A stretch of DNA of 64,000 nt, taken from NCBI GenBank assembly GCA_030063045.1, contig JAQSEB010000111.1, forward strand, positions 1,178,001 to 1,242,000. Reading direction: 5' to 3'. The translations under genes and the position numbers were made by a program. A model generated the notes under the pieces. The model had not been told where the DNA came from and ran no database searches. It saw only the letters and a list, made by a program, of their open reading frames with translations. Each line of letters begins with the position of its first letter. Positions within the stretch are counted from its first letter, which is position 1. Positions 61,231 to 64,000 of this stretch are shown one piece after another. Source of the DNA: Pratylenchus scribneri (lineage: Eukaryota; Nematoda; Chromadorea; Rhabditida; Pratylenchidae).

Positions 61231-62413
61231 TCACATACCATGGATGTGAAACCTGAAAATAAATGGAATTTAATTGACCATCATATTGGAGTTAAATATA
61301 TCGATATATGAGCTCATTTTTTAAAAAATGAATTCTACAATAAAAACGCACCATAAAAATTGAGCCGCAGTAATTAATGATTGGGATGGGGTGAAATATT
61401 GCATCAGGACATAGAGAAAGCAACCGGCACTATTCATCCCGGAAATGATGAAAACTTGCAGAAAAGTCTGGAAATTTGATTTAGATTTAACAAGGATTTA
61501 AATTTTATTAAATGATATTCGGAGTCTTATTCTATTATTTTTTTATACAATTTCTTAATAATCTATTTTACCATTTTCTGAGAATTAGAAATCTTTATTA
61601 AAGCCTCTGGTTCGCCTTGCAAATACGAATATTGTTTTTTCATTAAAGAGAAACAAAAGAACAAATAGATTGATGGGCAAAGGATGGCCACTGCCAAGTC
61701 ATGCACAAAATATTGGGGCACTGTGTACTGTAATTGTAAAAGTGAGGAAAAATAATCAAAAATAAATTTAAAAAAATTGAACCATATTGCCGTCCACTTC
61801 TGGTCTATAGCCAACAAATGGATTGAAAAGCCAAGCAAAATGAATACTTGAAAAAATGGCTGGTTTCACGAAAAACAGCCAATAGAGGCCATAAAGCGAG
61901 GCAAAGACAAGCCAAATCCGGGTTCGAAAGCCGTGGAAAAGACGTTGGCTTAATGTTGGATTGAGTATTTCCAGACAACGATTCAGCTCCAAAATTAGAT
62001 TTAATGTGCTCACAGTGAACCAAATAACTTAAAAATAAAATTAAATACAAATGATAAATTAACGAACAATTCAATGCCATTCCGGCGCAAAATATCATTC
62101 TCGGGTGGGAACAGAAAACGGCACCCTGCAATGCCAGCCAACCATGGAGTGGGCCCAAAATGGGCACAATAATCAAATCGAGACAGCCAATGAAGAAAAG
62201 TATTTGATAGCAAGGATTTTTATGGGAATATTTGAAAAGGGATGGAAGACAAAGCAAATAAAGTGGATAATAAATGGCAGAAAGAGCAATGGTGATCCAA
62301 GCTTCGGGCACAAATTGACGACGTTGATCAAGTGGAATTAGCGAATCAATGGAAACATTCGAACAATTGTAGAGTCGATTATATTCTTCGGGACGAAATA
62401 AGTATAATTCCAT
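61231..62413 (-). CDS. Nematode serpentine receptor, Srt-like, second copy
   Basis: ATG at 62413 (MELYLFRPEEYNRLYNCSNV). Exons give YYPLYLLCLPSLFKYSHKN, CYQILFFIGCLDLIIVPILG (TM2), FCSHPRMIFCAGMALN, VSTLNLILELNRCLEI (TM3 NRC motif), IWLVFASLYGLYWLFFV (TM4), FAWLFNPFVGYRPEVDGN, FVHDLAVAILCPSIYLFFCF (TM5) and FLQVFIISGMNSAGCFLYVL (TM6), ending QFLWFHIHGM-stop at 61231. It is parallel to the 34052-35442 gene in exon order and motifs but well diverged, so the two are old paralogues. Predicted chemosensory GPCR. Its 3' UTR must run into, or end just before, the family E transposon. Confidence 0.85.
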
Positions 62414-63025
62414 TATCCTTTGAATTAAATTTATAAACGGAATTTTGATATTTTGGATGATAAAATTTCAAATTTATATGGAAATTTTTTGTAAAATTAA
62501 TGAATGAATTATATTAATTTTAATAATTATAATTATTAACTTAAATTGTAATTGCAATTTTCAGATAATTATTTTGGTGGGCGTCAATTTTCATTTTAAT
62601 TATAAAAATAATTTAGCCGCACGAATTAATTATTTTTAAGTACATTTTTGGTCACATTGGTCTTCTAAATCTTCTAAATTAAAAGATTAAAATGAAATTC
62701 AAATTGTTTTCATTTTTATTTGCCACTTTTAAATCGTCCAAATTCCAAACTCCAAAAGCAAATTTAACCGATTTTAGATTAGACCACCCATGAAAAGGAA
62801 AAGAAAAATTAATAAATTGATGAATGGTCTCTGAAAATGTATTATTTTCTACAATTTTCATAAAAATACAAATATATTTTAAACCAATTGGAATCCATTA
62901 TTTATGATTAAAGTTGTGTATATTTATTGTATTTTGATTTTGATGACGCAAATGAGGATTTTAAATTGACCAAAATTAAATTTGAAAAATCCAATTAATA
63001 TTTAAAATTTTCTTTATTTAATAAT
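62414..63025. other. Intergenic
   Basis: AT-rich. It presumably holds the Srt-like gene's promoter and the 3' UTR of the ShKT-type gene. No other feature seen. Confidence 0.45.
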
Positions 63026-63986
63026 TCATCTTTTCTTTCCACAACAACAATTTCTTCTTCCAAATCCACCAAATATGCCTGGATATGTAGGATAAATGGG
63101 AATTTGTGCGGATGGTGCTGCAAATTGTGGTTGAGGGGCCACCATTGTTTGAATTTGGGCAGGTGCGGCTGCCACATTTTGTAGATTTGCACAGGTGGCC
63201 GGGCATTGTTCTCTCATTAATTGGGCATAAAGTGGATTATTGCATAAATTGGCAATACCTGGAAATGTCGATTAAAATTTTTGCTACTTATATGGATTGG
63301 GTCGTCTTTTTTGTTGTGAAAGGGAAAAAGTGAAAAGTACCTCTCCTTTGAATCGCCAGGATTATTATGATTCTGGGGATACGGAACGGATGAGACAAAA
63401 TCACCTCACCGTACCCCCAACACTATCCCAATTCCCAACACTCATAGGGGGGACACTTCATTTTTCCTATACCTTTTCCAATTGAGGAAAAAAGAGGACC
63501 CAAATCATATAAGTATAAGTACCAAATTTTGTTTACACAGAAAAATTTAAAAGAAATTCAAAATAAATATTATTTTCAATTTCATCCACTAAAATCCTCA
63601 CTCGGTCCACAATCCGTTGTCCCATCCGCTTTTCTCCTATCCTGTAGTGGTTCTTGTTGAGTAGGATTTTGTGGAGATGGATTATTCCCTCCAGTTTGTT
63701 GATTTATTCCACTTGACCCAGTCTGAGTATTTGATGAGGAGGTTGATGATGAGCCGCTGGCCGTTATCCGGGATTGGGTTTGCGAAATTCGTTCAACATA
63801 AAATGAACTGCCCGGCAATTCGAATTGTTGGCTGCTTTGAATACGGAATTGGCCATTTCTGCGCACCACGGTGAACGGATTTTGTACAATGAAAGAAGGG
63901 AATGGTGAAGGCACATTCGGGAAATTGTCCCATTGTGTGACCAAAATATTATTATTTGTTGGATTGGATGTAACGCGGAAACGGCT
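63026..63986 (-). CDS. ShKT-type secreted protein, C-terminal part (5' end beyond window)
   Basis: On the minus strand an exon from 63986 down to about 63589 reads FRVTSNPTNNNILVTQWDNF, FTVVRRNGQFRIQ, then Ser/Thr/Gln-rich sequence and DCGPSEDF. With a donor near 63589 it joins the exon at about 63258-63026, which reads ANLCNNPLYAQLMREQCPAT then CANL, a ShKT ending, followed by an Ala/Pro/Gln-rich stretch and a basic Cys end (RRNCCCGKKR). The exon entering at the acceptor near 63987 shows that more coding sequence lies to the right. If the donor is not used, the first exon would stop at 63582. The intron contains a MITE. Confidence 0.6.
63321..63472. mobile_element. Short inverted-repeat element, family C copy 2
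   Basis: Left arm AGGGAAAAAGTGAAAAGTAC pairs imperfectly with the right arm GGACACTTCATTTTTCCTAT. The arms match those of the 20071-20235 element, but the interior differs. Inside the intron of the ShKT-type gene. Confidence 0.6.
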
Positions 63987-64000
63987 AAAATGTTTTAATT

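Overview
This window reads as nuclear DNA of a nematode. It is strongly AT-rich, and its genes are cut into many small exons by introns that are mostly 35-80 nt with T-rich TTTCAG or TTTTAG acceptors. Two nematode-type chemoreceptor families (Srd/Str-like and Srt-like) are present, along with ShKT-domain secreted proteins and a tandem pair of PEPT-type peptide transporters. Several start codons sit just after a splice-acceptor-like AG with no visible donor, which would suit spliced-leader trans-splicing (inference). The content would fit a tylenchid-type, possibly plant-parasitic, nematode, but the species cannot be fixed from sequence alone.

Layout. 177-4032 (+): 3' part of an ENPP ectonucleotidase, whose last large intron holds a structured noncoding RNA gene. 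4808-7016 (+): pyrroline-5-carboxylate reductase. 9940-11679 (+): nuclear hormone receptor. 12604-14514 (+): GT11 alpha-1,2-fucosyltransferase-like enzyme. 15100-17246 (-): Srd/Str-like receptor. About 18236-21594 (+): unrecognised Cys-containing protein. 23874-29200 (+): intact PEPT transporter. 30161-33770 (+): second PEPT copy, broken. 34052-35442 (-): Srt-like receptor. 38367-38575 (+): second structured RNA. 38948-40569 (+): CEP104/IFT-type discoidin-like protein. 41302-43410 (+): second Srd/Str-like receptor. 43989-44642 (+): ShKT protein. 44827-45891 (-): secreted Gln/Asn/Gly-rich repeat protein. 47266-49514 (-): STOML2-type stomatin. 52323-54632 (+): aquaporin. 54814-55335 (-): third structured RNA. 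55983-56620 (+): receptor pseudogene. 56878-59882 (-): UDP-glucuronosyltransferase. 61231-62413 (-): second Srt-like receptor. 63026-63986 (-): partial ShKT-type protein running off the right edge.

The genes do not form an operon or a single pathway. They are a mixture of housekeeping, transport, detoxification and chemosensory functions. The most unusual signal is the set of three GC-rich, structured, non-protein-coding loci. Each has a CTG...CCA element about 40 bp upstream of a TATA box, then about 30 bp to a long terminal helix, a second nested helix, and a T7 run at the 3' end. That is the layout of RNA polymerase III type-3 genes. Loci 1 and 2 share identical blocks at nearly identical spacing.

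The rest of the non-genic structure is repeats: at least seven short inverted-repeat (MITE-like) families, mostly inside introns, and three arrays of one AATTGTAATT-type minisatellite family. One array has replaced the central exons of the second PEPT gene.
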